A stretch of DNA of 48,871 nt. Origin: Hyphomicrobiales bacterium. GTDB taxonomy: Bacteria; Pseudomonadota; Alphaproteobacteria; Rhizobiales; Rhizobiaceae. This document shows positions 32,968-41,408 of the stretch, piece by piece; the first letter of the stretch is position 1; the number at the start of each line of letters is the position of its first letter. A model generated the notes under the pieces. The model was not told the DNA's origin. It saw nothing but the letters and a program-made list of their open reading frames with translations, and searched no databases. The stretch is taken from NCBI GenBank assembly GCA_021775495.1, contig JAJFHT010000031.1, forward strand, positions 1-48,871, written 5' to 3'. Made by a program: the position numbers and the translations under genes.

Positions 32968-33883
32968 GTCCCAGTTGCGGTACGGTCCCTCTGCATTCTT
33001 TTTGCACCCTTATGCAACGATCTGCAAATGCACATCCCGGCGGCGGATTGAACGGATCAGGCAGTTCTGCCGAACCATCTGTCGCGGGCATAAGAGGCCG
33101 GCCGACAGCCGGCGCACTCGATGCCAGCAACTGTGTATAGGGATGGCGCGGATTGGCGAAGACTTCATCGGCCATACCAACCTCAACAACCGCACCGAAA
33201 TACAGGACCGCTATCCGGTCGCTGACCGCTTCGACGACCGCAAGATCGTGACTGATAAACAGATAGGTAAGATCGAAAGCCGTTCGAAGTTCGTCGAGCA
33301 GGTTAAGCACCTGGGCCTGAACAGAGACATCCAGCGCCGAGACCGGCTCATCAAGCACAATGATCTGCGGACTGGCGGCCAGCGCCCGGGCAATACCAAT
33401 TCTTTGCGCTTGCCCGCCTGAGAATTCATGCGGGTAACGGTCGAGAAACTCGCGTCTGAGGTTGACCGCATCAAACAACTCGTCGATCCGTGCCTTGCGG
33501 GCGGCCGCATCCATGCCCATCAGGTGGATGAGCGGGGCTTCCATAATCTGACGGACTGTTTTGCGTGGATTGAGCGAACTGATCGGGTCCTGAAAAACAT
33601 ATTGGATGACCCGGCCAAATGCCGCCGCGTTGCCGACCATGCCTGACAGGTCCTGCCCCTTGATGACAATCTTTCCCTCGCTGGGCGGCAACAGCCCGAC
33701 CAGCATGCGCGCCAATGTCGATTTTCCGCAGCCGGATTCACCAACAATGCCGAGGGTCTCGCCCTTCAGCACCTGAAAGCTTGTCGAGCGGACGGCATGA
33801 ACGGCAGGCTGCGCCTTTCCAAAGAATGACGTGCCGCCGCCAAAGGTTTTTGACAAGTTCTGCACATCAAGCGCGGGTGTCAT
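32903..33883 (-). CDS. Oligopeptide/dipeptide ABC transporter ATPase (DppF/OppF type)
   Basis: A 326-residue ATPase. Walker A GESGCGKST, signature SGGQAQRIGIARAL and Walker B VLDEPVSALD are intact, and the C-terminal cysteine motif PPPGCAFADRCIRVQKECR typical of the Opp/Dpp family is present. Its ATG overlaps the stop of the permease-ATPase fusion (ATGA). It supplies the second nucleotide-binding domain of the transporter. Confidence 0.92.
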   Translation of the reverse strand: MTPALDVQNLSKTFGGGTSFFGKAQPAVHAVRSTSFQVLKGETLGIVGESGCGKSTLARMLVGLLPPSEGKIVIKGQDLSGMVGNAAAFGRVIQYVFQDPISSLNPRKTVRQIMEAPLIHLMGMDAAARKARIDELFDAVNLRREFLDRYPHEFSGGQAQRIGIARALAASPQIIVLDEPVSALDVSVQAQVLNLLDELRTAFDLTYLFISHDLAVVEAVSDRIAVLYFGAVVEVGMADEVFANPRHPYTQLLASSAPAVGRPLMPATDGSAELPDPFNPPPGCAFADRCIRVQKECRGTVPQLGHDGLEHQSACFHPIENGRRER

Positions 33884-35769
33884 ATCTGCTCCAATGAAGG
33901 ATGGAGGCATCGGACCGATCGGCTCGTTCCGGCCGGCGTTGTCGCCAGAGTTCCCAAACGGCAATCCTCTTCGGCGCGATCGCAACGCGGAGCAAATGCG
34001 CAACCGTCCGGCAGCCGGTCGACCGCCGGTGGCAGGCCGGCAATGGCCGAAAGTTTCCGTTTGCCACCTCCCAGCTCCGGCACGCAATCAATCAACCTCA
34101 TGGTATATGGGTGTGCCGGGTGGGCCAGTATCTCTTCTGTCGGACCGACTTCGACAATCTTGCCGGCATACATGACGGCCACCCGGTCACAGAGCTGGGC
34201 AACAACCCCGAAATCATGGGTGATGAATATCAGGGCGAGATCGCGTTGGCGTCGAAGATCCGACAACAACGCAAGTATTTGAGCCTGCACGGTCACATCA
34301 AGCGCCGTCGTTGGTTCGTCGGCAATGATGATCTCGGGTTCGTTCGCCAGTGCCATCGCGATGCCAACGCGCTGGCGCATCCCACCCGACATCTCGTGCG
34401 GATAACTGCCGATACGCGCTTTCGGATTGGGGATCTGGACCTTCTCCAGCAGTTGTATCGCTTTGGTCATGGCCTCCTTTTTGGACACTGGCCGGTGACA
34501 ACGGATTGCCTCAATCATCTGATCGCCAATCGTGTAGAGCGGATGCAGTGTCGCCAGCGGGTCTTGAAAAATATAGGAAATCCGCGAACCGCGGATCGAA
34601 CGCAGGGTCTCGAAATTCGTTGAAAGCAGATCCTTGCCATCGAGCCGCACGGAACCCGCTTTGATGACACCTGGCGGTGACGCGACTAGGCCAAGAAGGG
34701 AAAGCGCGGTCACCGATTTGCCGGATCCAGACTCGCCGATAATGCCAAGGCATTCTCCCGGATCAACTCGCAGGTCGACACCGCCTGCAGCCTTGTAGAC
34801 CCGCTCGCCCACCTCGAAATGCGTGTGAAGATTTTGGACATCCAGCAACGCATTACTCTCGATTTTTTCCGGAACCGTCTCTCTGTCGATGCGCGTGACA
34901 GGTGCAGGCCTGGCAAGCGCGCCCGAGCGCAGGCGCGGATCGAGCGCATCGCGAACACCGTCACCCAGCAGGTTGACGCTCATCACGATGACAAAGATCA
35001 TCACACCTGGAACCACCGATGCGTGGGGCGCATTGATCAGCAGTTTGCGGCCTTCACCCAACATTGAGCCAAGATCCGCCTGGGGCGGCTGTGAACCAAG
35101 ACCCAGAAACGAAAGCCCAGCAGTCTCGAGGATCATCCAGCCGACGGTTGTCGAAATGGCGATGACAATCACCGGAAGCACATTGGGCAGTATTTCGCTC
35201 CAGATAATGCGCCAGCTCCCCATCCCTGACAGCCGGGCCGCGTCAACAAACTCGCGATGCGCAATGCCAACGGTAACCCCGCGGATGTTGCGTGCGAAAA
35301 AGGGGATATTGACCACCGCAACCGCGTACAGTGCATTGATCAGTCCCGGGCCGAGGACCGCCACGATTGCCAGCGCAAGGAGGATATAGGGAAATGCCAT
35401 CAGCATATCGACACCGCGCATGATGAGATTGTCGGTACGGCCGCCAAAAAAACCTGCGACTATGCCGATGAACGCTCCGACCGCAGCGGCAATGATCGAT
35501 GCCGAAATCCCCACCACCAGAGACAGGCGCGTTCCCCAGATCAAACGCGAAAGCAAGTCGCGGCCCAGATGATCCGTACCGAGCAGATGGTTCGTCGAAA
35601 ACGGGCGCAAAAGCCGGTTTGCCGGGTTCGTCAAATCCGGATGATGGATCGGCAGCAATGGTGCGGCCAGTACGACAAGGACGACGACGGACAAAACAAC
35701 GGCACCAAATCCGGCAAGGCGGTTGCGGAACAGCAGGGCAAGCGCCGACTTCAGCGCTTCCATGTTCAT
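33880..35769 (-). CDS. Fused permease-ATPase of the peptide-type ABC transporter (DppC-DppD)
   Basis: A 629-residue fusion. Residues 1 to about 290 are a DppC-like permease with six hydrophobic segments and the EAA-type loop ([26 protein letters not shown]). From about 305 to the end is a DppD-like ATPase with [22 protein letters not shown] and [10 protein letters not shown], then the cysteine motif [19 protein letters not shown]. Fusions of these two subunits occur in other proteobacteria. The start at 35769 overlaps the DppB stop; the extra upstream frame is not used. Fusion fixes one permease to one ATPase. Confidence 0.92.
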   Translation of the reverse strand: MNMEALKSALALLFRNRLAGFGAVVLSVVVLVVLAAPLLPIHHPDLTNPANRLLRPFSTNHLLGTDHLGRDLLSRLIWGTRLSLVVGISASIIAAAVGAFIGIVAGFFGGRTDNLIMRGVDMLMAFPYILLALAIVAVLGPGLINALYAVAVVNIPFFARNIRGVTVGIAHREFVDAARLSGMGSWRIIWSEILPNVLPVIVIAISTTVGWMILETAGLSFLGLGSQPPQADLGSMLGEGRKLLINAPHASVVPGVMIFVIVMSVNLLGDGVRDALDPRLRSGALARPAPVTRIDRETVPEKIESNALLDVQNLHTHFEVGERVYKAAGGVDLRVDPGECLGIIGESGSGKSVTALSLLGLVASPPGVIKAGSVRLDGKDLLSTNFETLRSIRGSRISYIFQDPLATLHPLYTIGDQMIEAIRCHRPVSKKEAMTKAIQLLEKVQIPNPKARIGSYPHEMSGGMRQRVGIAMALANEPEIIIADEPTTALDVTVQAQILALLSDLRRQRDLALIFITHDFGVVAQLCDRVAVMYAGKIVEVGPTEEILAHPAHPYTMRLIDCVPELGGGKRKLSAIAGLPPAVDRLPDGCAFAPRCDRAEEDCRLGTLATTPAGTSRSVRCLHPSLEQI

Positions 35770-36713
35770 GTTTTTACCCGGGGGTCGAGCCAGCTCTGGG
35801 CAATATCGGCCAGCAGATTGAACAGAACATAACAGGCAGCGACGATGACGACGCCGCCCTGAACCAACAAAATGTCCCGCTGTGATATCGCCTGCACCAG
35901 CATGCGTCCGACGCCAGGCCATTGAAATACTGTTTCAATATAGACCGCTCCACCAAGCACGAATCCCGCCTGAACCCCGATGACCGGAATAATGGTGACC
36001 AGTGCCGCCTTGAAAGCATGTCGGTATAGAATTTGGCGTTCCGGCACGCCTTTGGCTCGGCCGGTTCGAATGAAATCCTGCCGCAGCACTTCGAGCATGG
36101 CGGATCGTGTCAGCCGGGCAATAACTCCGGTCGCTACCACCGACAGAGTGAGTGACGGCAGCAGCAGATGTTTTGCAAGATCAAGCAGGCCTCCACCGCC
36201 GTAAATCGCATACATGCCGCTGGCAGGGAGCCAGCGCAGTTGCACCGCAAACAGCAAGATCAGCAGGAGACCCAGCCAAAACGATGGTATCGAGATACCG
36301 ATCAGCACAATGAATGTGAGTATTTTGTCGGTCCAGCCATATTGGCGTGCCGCGGTCCAAATGCCGATCAGAACGCCCCAGAGCGTACACAGGACCAACG
36401 CGGTTCCAGACAGGATCAGAGTTGCCGAAAACCGCTCGAGAACCTCATCCAGGACGGGTCGGTTCAAAGAATAGGACCGGCCGAAGTCGCCCTGAAGCAT
36501 GTTCGAGAGCCAGATGAAGTACTGCTCGACGATGGATTTATCGAGGCCAAGATCTCTATTGAGTTTGGCGACGTTTTCAGGCGTTGCATAGGAACCCAGA
36601 ATGGCGGTCGCCGGATCACCCGGTATCAAAGTCATAATCAGAAAAACGATGATCGTAAGGCCGAGCAGAACCGGAATGATGGAAAATAGACGTTTTAGGA
36701 TGTAGCCTCTCAT
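35766..36713 (-). CDS. Peptide-type ABC transporter permease (DppB type)
   Basis: A 315-residue inner-membrane permease. The N-terminus MRGYILKRLFSIIPVLLGLTIIVFLIM is the classic DppB start, and FIRTGRAKGVPERQILYRHAFKAALVTIIPV is the cytoplasmic loop that contacts the ATPase. About six transmembrane helices are predicted. It follows the binding-protein gene after a stem-loop. Confidence 0.93.
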   Translation of the reverse strand: MRGYILKRLFSIIPVLLGLTIIVFLIMTLIPGDPATAILGSYATPENVAKLNRDLGLDKSIVEQYFIWLSNMLQGDFGRSYSLNRPVLDEVLERFSATLILSGTALVLCTLWGVLIGIWTAARQYGWTDKILTFIVLIGISIPSFWLGLLLILLFAVQLRWLPASGMYAIYGGGGLLDLAKHLLLPSLTLSVVATGVIARLTRSAMLEVLRQDFIRTGRAKGVPERQILYRHAFKAALVTIIPVIGVQAGFVLGGAVYIETVFQWPGVGRMLVQAISQRDILLVQGGVVIVAACYVLFNLLADIAQSWLDPRVKT

Positions 36714-36737
36714 ACCGTCATTTTCCGCTATTTGCAG

Positions 36738-36771
36738 CTGGAGGCGCCCTGTCAGTCAGAGACGCCTCCAG
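36738..36771 (-). terminator. Intercistronic stem-loop between dppA-like and dppB-like genes
   Basis: CTGGAGGCG (36738-36746) pairs with CGCCTCCAG (36763-36771) around a 16-base loop. It lies just after the binding-protein stop codon, without a T-run downstream, and resembles the elements after frcB and dctP. Confidence 0.7.
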
Positions 36772-36788
36772 TATATTCATCTCTGATG

Positions 36789-38345
36789 TTAGCCCTTTGT
36801 CACGTCTTTCAGGAGAAGAAAAAACGAAGGCTGAAGTTTGAAACCCTTGACGTGATCTCCGGTCGCGGCATTCTGTTTCCAGTTCGCTATGAACGCCCAG
36901 GGTGCGTCATCATGAACGATTTCCTGCATCTTACGGTACAGCTTCGCACGTTCGTCCTGATCAGTTGACTTGCGGGCTGCTTCCAGCAGCTTGTCGACCT
37001 CCGGGTTCGAATAATAGCCGGAATTGAAACCCTTTTTGTCTGGCCATGCGCCAGTTCGCAGCGCCAGGTACGGGAGCGTATCCGGATCGTTTGTCATCCA
37101 GGCCATTTCAGCCATGTCCGCCTTGCCTTCAAGACCAGGATTGACCTTCCCCAGAAACGTATTCCATTCATAGGTCTCAATCTTGACCTTCAGACCAACC
37201 TTTGCCAGATCGGCTTGTATGGCGGCACCCATCGGTACGGGATCAAGCATCCCAGATCCGCCTTCGGTCACGTAGAATGTAAGTTCCGCACCGTCGTGGC
37301 CGGCTTCATTGATCAAAGACATCGCCTTTTCCGGATCGTATGGATAGGGCTGCAAACCATCATTGTAAGCCCAGGCAAATGCCGGCGGCGTGGGGCCCGC
37401 TGCGATTTCAGCGGTTCCCTGAAGCACATTCTCCACCAGGGTCTTCTTGTCGATGGCATAATTTACGGCCTGGCGCACACGTTTGTCGGCAAACGGCCCT
37501 TCCTTGGCGTTCAAGATGAGAAACCACACATGCGGTCCCGCCTGTTCGTGCAGGGCAAATCCGTTTCCATCAAATTGGGCCACGCTGTCCGGGGGAATTT
37601 CCACCATCATGTCGATACCGCCCGAAAGCATCTCCGCAACACGCGTATTGGCATCCGTGATGGGGCGGAAGACGATTGCCTGCAGTTTTGAGGCACCATC
37701 CCAGTAGTCGTCGTTGCGAGTCACGACCACCTTTGCATTGGATTCCCACTCGGCAAATTTGAACGGTCCCGTTCCGGACGGGCTACGGCCGAAATCCTTG
37801 TCATGTTTCTTGACGGCTTCAGGAGATACGATCAGCCCGGTCGGATAGGCCAGGTTCGACAGGAATGGAGCATATGGCGCATTCAAGGTGAATTTCACCG
37901 TGTCCGCGTCAACCGCTTCAACATCCTTGATTGCCGAGAAGAAGAACGAAAGTGGAAATGGCCCGGTGTCGTGATAGGGATGGTTTTCATCCAACATCCG
38001 ATCAAAATTGAACTCGACCGCTTTGGCATCAAAAGGCGTCCCATCGTGGAATGTCACGCCTTCCCGCAGTTCAAAAGTGTAGGTCAGACCATCACCGCTG
38101 ATCGCCCAGCTTTTGGCGAGCGAGGGTTCTACCTCCAGCGCGCCGTCCTGATAGCGGACCAGTCCGTCATAGACATTCATAAGAATGCGAAAGTCGTTGA
38201 CGGCCGTGACCGCAGCCGGATCCAGTGATTTGGGTTCCGCGATCTGACCAACAACCAGGACATCTGGCGGTGTTTGCGACAAAGCGGCAGGCGTTGCAAA
38301 CGCCATCGCCATGGCAAAGCCAACAGTGCCGACAATCTTGTTCAT
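36789..38345 (-). CDS. Peptide-type substrate-binding protein (DppA/OppA family)
   Basis: A 518-residue periplasmic binding protein of cluster C. The signal peptide covers about residues 1-24. AEPKSLDPAAVTAVNDFRILMNVYDGLV and the central WAISGDGLTYTFELREGVTFHDGTPF segment are the family signatures. The ATG at 38345 has GGGAGG seven bases upstream. It begins the operon; two operator-like palindromes lie just upstream. The neighbouring M20 amidohydrolase suggests that the ligand is an N-carbamoyl or N-acyl amino acid or small peptide-like compound, not a standard dipeptide (inference). Confidence 0.9.
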   Translation of the reverse strand: MNKIVGTVGFAMAMAFATPAALSQTPPDVLVVGQIAEPKSLDPAAVTAVNDFRILMNVYDGLVRYQDGALEVEPSLAKSWAISGDGLTYTFELREGVTFHDGTPFDAKAVEFNFDRMLDENHPYHDTGPFPLSFFFSAIKDVEAVDADTVKFTLNAPYAPFLSNLAYPTGLIVSPEAVKKHDKDFGRSPSGTGPFKFAEWESNAKVVVTRNDDYWDGASKLQAIVFRPITDANTRVAEMLSGGIDMMVEIPPDSVAQFDGNGFALHEQAGPHVWFLILNAKEGPFADKRVRQAVNYAIDKKTLVENVLQGTAEIAAGPTPPAFAWAYNDGLQPYPYDPEKAMSLINEAGHDGAELTFYVTEGGSGMLDPVPMGAAIQADLAKVGLKVKIETYEWNTFLGKVNPGLEGKADMAEMAWMTNDPDTLPYLALRTGAWPDKKGFNSGYYSNPEVDKLLEAARKSTDQDERAKLYRKMQEIVHDDAPWAFIANWKQNAATGDHVKGFKLQPSFFLLLKDVTKG

Positions 38346-38381
38346 GAGATCCTCCCTCAAATTCTCAGATTGAATTTTCTA

Positions 38382-38395
38382 TTTATCATGAAAAA
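38382..38395. promoter_or_regulatory. Operator site 1 (TTTATCATGAAAAA)
   Basis: An imperfect copy of the palindrome at 38411-38424: the first ten bases are identical, the right half is degenerate. It overlaps the -10 of the leftward (binding-protein) promoter. Centre-to-centre distance to site 2 is 29 bp, nearly three helical turns, which would put two bound dimers on one face of the DNA. Confidence 0.55.
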
Positions 38396-38410
38396 TTCTT
38401 GATATGCAAG

Positions 38411-38424
38411 TTTATCATGATAAA
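38411..38424. promoter_or_regulatory. Operator site 2 (TTTATCATGATAAA, perfect palindrome)
   Basis: A perfect 14-bp palindrome between the divergent binding-protein and DUF1028 genes, overlapping the rightward -10. Size and symmetry suit a GntR-family dimer; the FadR-type gene at the end of the dpp-like row is the natural candidate. Confidence 0.65.
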
Positions 38425-38457
38425 TTAAATTTCCAGTACAAAATGCGAAGGCGTTAA

Positions 38458-39114
38458 ATGACCTATTCCATCCTCGTTCACGATCCGGATACAGGTGAAA
38501 TTGGCGGTGCGGCGGTGACCGGGAACCTGGCCGTTGGCGCCTGGGTTTTGTTTGCCCGGGTCAATACCGGTCTTGTGGCAACACAGGGATTTTCAGTCAG
38601 CACGCTTTGGGGCCAGGAAACTTTGCGCCTGCTTTCAGAAGGCTCGGACCCGGAAACAATCGTCGACGACCTGACCACAAAAGATGCCGGCGCCGGATTC
38701 AGGCAGTTGATCGTTATTGACGGACTGGGACGGTCTGCCGGGTGGTCCGGCAAAGACAACTACGCCGTCAAAGACCATCATGTCGAACACGGCCTCGCAG
38801 TCGCGGGAAACTGGCTTGCAAATGATCAAGTATTGAAGACGCTGAAGGATGAATATGTTTCTGCAACCGGTGACATGACATCTCGGCTCCTGCAGGCCAT
38901 ATCAGCGGCATCCCGCGATGGCGGCGACTCACGCGGGATGATGTCGGCCGCCATCAAGGTAGTCAGCAAAGACAGTCCGCCGCTCGACCTCCGGATTGAT
39001 CACAGCAAAACGCCCGTCAGCGACCTGGTCGCCCTGTGGAAAATGACAAAATCACCTGAGTATCAGGCATTCCTCAACCGGCTCCCCACGGCGGTTGACG
39101 CCAGCCGATGTTAG
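38458..39114 (+). CDS. DUF1028 family protein (Ntn-hydrolase-like)
   Basis: A 218-residue protein of the DUF1028 family, assigned to the Ntn-hydrolase superfamily. The family start TYSILVHDPDTGEIGGAAVTGNLAVGAWV and VATQGFSVSTLWGQ are clear. No signal peptide is visible, so it is cytoplasmic. The biochemical activity is not established; by superfamily it may be an amidase. It is followed, with a 7-bp overlap, by the M20 hydrolase and shares a control region with the dpp-like transporter, which points to processing of the imported compound. Confidence 0.85.
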   Translation: MTYSILVHDPDTGEIGGAAVTGNLAVGAWVLFARVNTGLVATQGFSVSTLWGQETLRLLSEGSDPETIVDDLTTKDAGAGFRQLIVIDGLGRSAGWSGKDNYAVKDHHVEHGLAVAGNWLANDQVLKTLKDEYVSATGDMTSRLLQAISAASRDGGDSRGMMSAAIKVVSKDSPPLDLRIDHSKTPVSDLVALWKMTKSPEYQAFLNRLPTAVDASRC

Positions 39115-40325
39115 AACTGGGCGGGAAAGTCATGACCCGACTGGAAAGGCTGTCGAGATGCAGTTCCAGAGGGGACGGCGTCACCCGGTTGCCCTTTACA
39201 GCCCAGCACAGGCAGGCTCTCGAAATTCTCGGCTGCTGGATGGAACAGGCCGGCCTTGATGTCACGCTCGATGCCGCCGGGACTTTGATTGGCAGGAGAG
39301 AAGGGACAAAAACCTCCCGCACGCTGCTGCTTGGCTCACATCAAGATAGCGTACCACAGGGTGGACGATATGACGGCATTCTGGGAGTGGTGCTGCCATT
39401 GATCGCGCTTGAAGATCTGAAAGACCACCCCCTGCCCTATGCCATTGAACTTCTGGCATTCGCGGATGAGGAAGGTGTCCGGTTCCCCACCGCACTCATG
39501 GGTCCGCGGGCACTCGCCGGGACATTCGATCAGAACCTGCTCGACGTTAGGGACAGCGACGGGGTCACGCTCAGTGAAGCCATGTCGTCGTTCGAATTGA
39601 AGCCGGACGACATCCCGACGCTGAAACGTGCCTCAAAGGACCTTTTGGGTTACATCGAAACGCACATCGAGCAAGGTCCCGTGCTGCAGCACAAGGACGT
39701 GCCAATCGGCATCGTCTCAGCAATCTGCGGCATTGAACGATGGCAGGTCACGATATTCGGGCGCGCCGCCCACGCTGGCACCACCCCAATGGACCTTCGG
39801 CACGACGCCCTGGCTGCTGCAGCTGAAGTTGTCCTCGAAGTTGAACGCTTTGCGCTGCAAACCGACGGACTGGTTGGTGTCGTTGGTCATCTCGACGTGG
39901 TTCCCAACGCGGTCAACGCTGTTCCCGGAGAAGTTCGGCTTCAGGTCGAACTGCGCTCCGGAGATGACCCGATACGCGTCAGCGCAGGGCGGTTCATTGC
40001 AACTCAAATTGATGAGATCACAACTCGGCGCGGGCTGGAATCCACCGCAGAGCGAACATATGCCCAGGACGCGGTTGTTTGCGACAATTCATTGTCCAAA
40101 ACCCTGGCCAACACCGCCGAAACTGTTGGATGTATTGCTCCCAGGATCGTTTCAGGAGCTACCCACGATGCTTCGGCAATGGCGACTCTGACACATATTG
40201 CGATGCTTTTTGTCCGCTGTAAGGACGGCATCAGCCACAACCCCGACGAATCCATAACGATTGAAGATGCAGAAACAGCAGCACGCGTCTTGCGTGAGAT
40301 TTTGCGTGACTTCGACGGATATTGA
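39108..40325 (+). CDS. M20-family N-carbamoyl-L-amino-acid hydrolase / allantoate amidohydrolase type
   Basis: A 405-residue metal-dependent amidohydrolase of the AllC/HyuC branch. Metal ligands are visible in GSHQDSVPQGGRYDG (His and Asp), FADEEGVRFP (Glu pair), HIEQGPVLQ (His) and the C-terminal GATHDASAMA (His). The dimerisation/lid region carries GRAAHAGTTPMDLRHDA. Enzymes of this group cleave N-carbamoyl amino acids, ureidoglycolate precursors or related ureides and release ammonia and CO2. The substrate cannot be fixed from sequence. The start may be ATG 39108 or ATG 39132 (GGGAAAG upstream). Confidence 0.88.
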   Translation: MLELGGKVMTRLERLSRCSSRGDGVTRLPFTAQHRQALEILGCWMEQAGLDVTLDAAGTLIGRREGTKTSRTLLLGSHQDSVPQGGRYDGILGVVLPLIALEDLKDHPLPYAIELLAFADEEGVRFPTALMGPRALAGTFDQNLLDVRDSDGVTLSEAMSSFELKPDDIPTLKRASKDLLGYIETHIEQGPVLQHKDVPIGIVSAICGIERWQVTIFGRAAHAGTTPMDLRHDALAAAAEVVLEVERFALQTDGLVGVVGHLDVVPNAVNAVPGEVRLQVELRSGDDPIRVSAGRFIATQIDEITTRRGLESTAERTYAQDAVVCDNSLSKTLANTAETVGCIAPRIVSGATHDASAMATLTHIAMLFVRCKDGISHNPDESITIEDAETAARVLREILRDFDGY

Positions 40326-40404
40326 AGAGAAGACAGGTCGGAGCATTTTCGCCGAAGTCATTCGCTGCTTTGAGGCAAGCAGGCGATCACCCCGGTAGGT
40401 CGTT

Positions 40405-41288
40405 TCAATTCAGCATCGTGGGAGAGTTGAAAATCCCCGACAACAGTCGAACCAATTCGGATTGTTTCCGGGCGCAGGACTGCACGCATCTGATTGCGCA
40501 CGGTGTGTTGGCTCAATCGGTTGGCATCCGCATATTCCCTGATGGATACATCACTCAATATTGCAGGAGCCAATTGCGCCTCAGCGCGAGTGAATTCGAA
40601 CGCATCCCGCAGCACGAATTCGTCAGTTCGAGCCGCTCTGCCTGGAACATGAACAACAAGCACCGCCGTCGGCACAAATGGAAAAACTCCTGAAAGAACG
40701 AGACATCATCTGGATTGGGTTTCAACGGAAATGGCTGAGCAATCAGAAGCCTGCCGTCGGATTTCGGCCGGATTACCAGAAAATTCAGCCAATTGGGGAT
40801 TCCATCGGCAAGCTGCCCGAATGCATATTGCTGTGCGTTTGTTAGATGCGGCCTGATCGCTGTTTCGGTCGAGCGGCCTCGATCACGTTTGTGGATATTG
40901 ACGGACAGATTGAGCATACGCCCATTCCGTCGGTGATGTTGTCCTGGGGCCGCAACCAGTCATTGTAGAATTCGCTACGCAGCAGTTCTTCGCGCGATAT
41001 GCACTCTTCCGACCGCCTGACCTGCCCAACCGGTACGGCGCCCATTGCCGGAAGCCATGGATTGACAGCCGCGTAGCGGGAAAAATAGGAGGCGACGAAG
41101 CTCCAGTCATATCCCGAACTGACAAATCCCATCTGACGATTCTGAATAAGATCGTGCCCATGCAGGACAATCTGAGAGTCGCCGCTCAACCGGCGCAGGT
41201 CGTCACAAACGTCCTGCCATTTCGAACGGTTGTAGCCGGCGGCATATATCTGCCCGACGAGCGTATCGATTGCAGACTGCGAGATCAT
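40405..41288 (-). pseudogene. LuxR-type regulator disrupted by frameshifts
   Basis: Three fragments in different frames add up to one LuxR-family regulator. Fragment 1 (41288 to about 40920) holds the sensor-like domain (GYNRSKWQDVCDDLRR, YAAVNPWLPAM). The frame then shifts to MLNLSVNIHKRDRGRSTETA and ...NPDDVSFFQEF (to about 40690), and again to VPTAVLVVHVPG with the helix-turn-helix DVSIREYADANRLSQHTVRNQ. After MRAVLR a third break, with about four or five codons missing, leads to KQSELVRLLSGIFN and stop TGA at 40405-40407. No single break could be read through, so the gene is non-functional unless the assembly is wrong. Confidence 0.8.
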
Positions 41289-41408
41289 CGACAAAGGTTC
41301 GCAAAAAAGCGAATTATGCCAATAGCCGACTACATTAATCAATCAATAAACTAAACTTAAAGAATAGTGACGCTATTTTGCGTTTCTATTTTTTTTGGAT
41401 CAGGTGAC

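Larger units (their letters stand above)
38380..38427. promoter_or_regulatory. Overlapping divergent promoters of the dpp-like operon and the DUF1028 gene
   Basis: Leftward: TTGCAT (plus-strand 38404-38409), 18-bp spacer, TAAATA (38380-38385). Rightward: TTGATA (38399-38404), 16-bp spacer, TAAATT (38421-38426). The two -35 regions abut and each -10 falls within one copy of the TTTATCATGA element. Confidence 0.5.
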
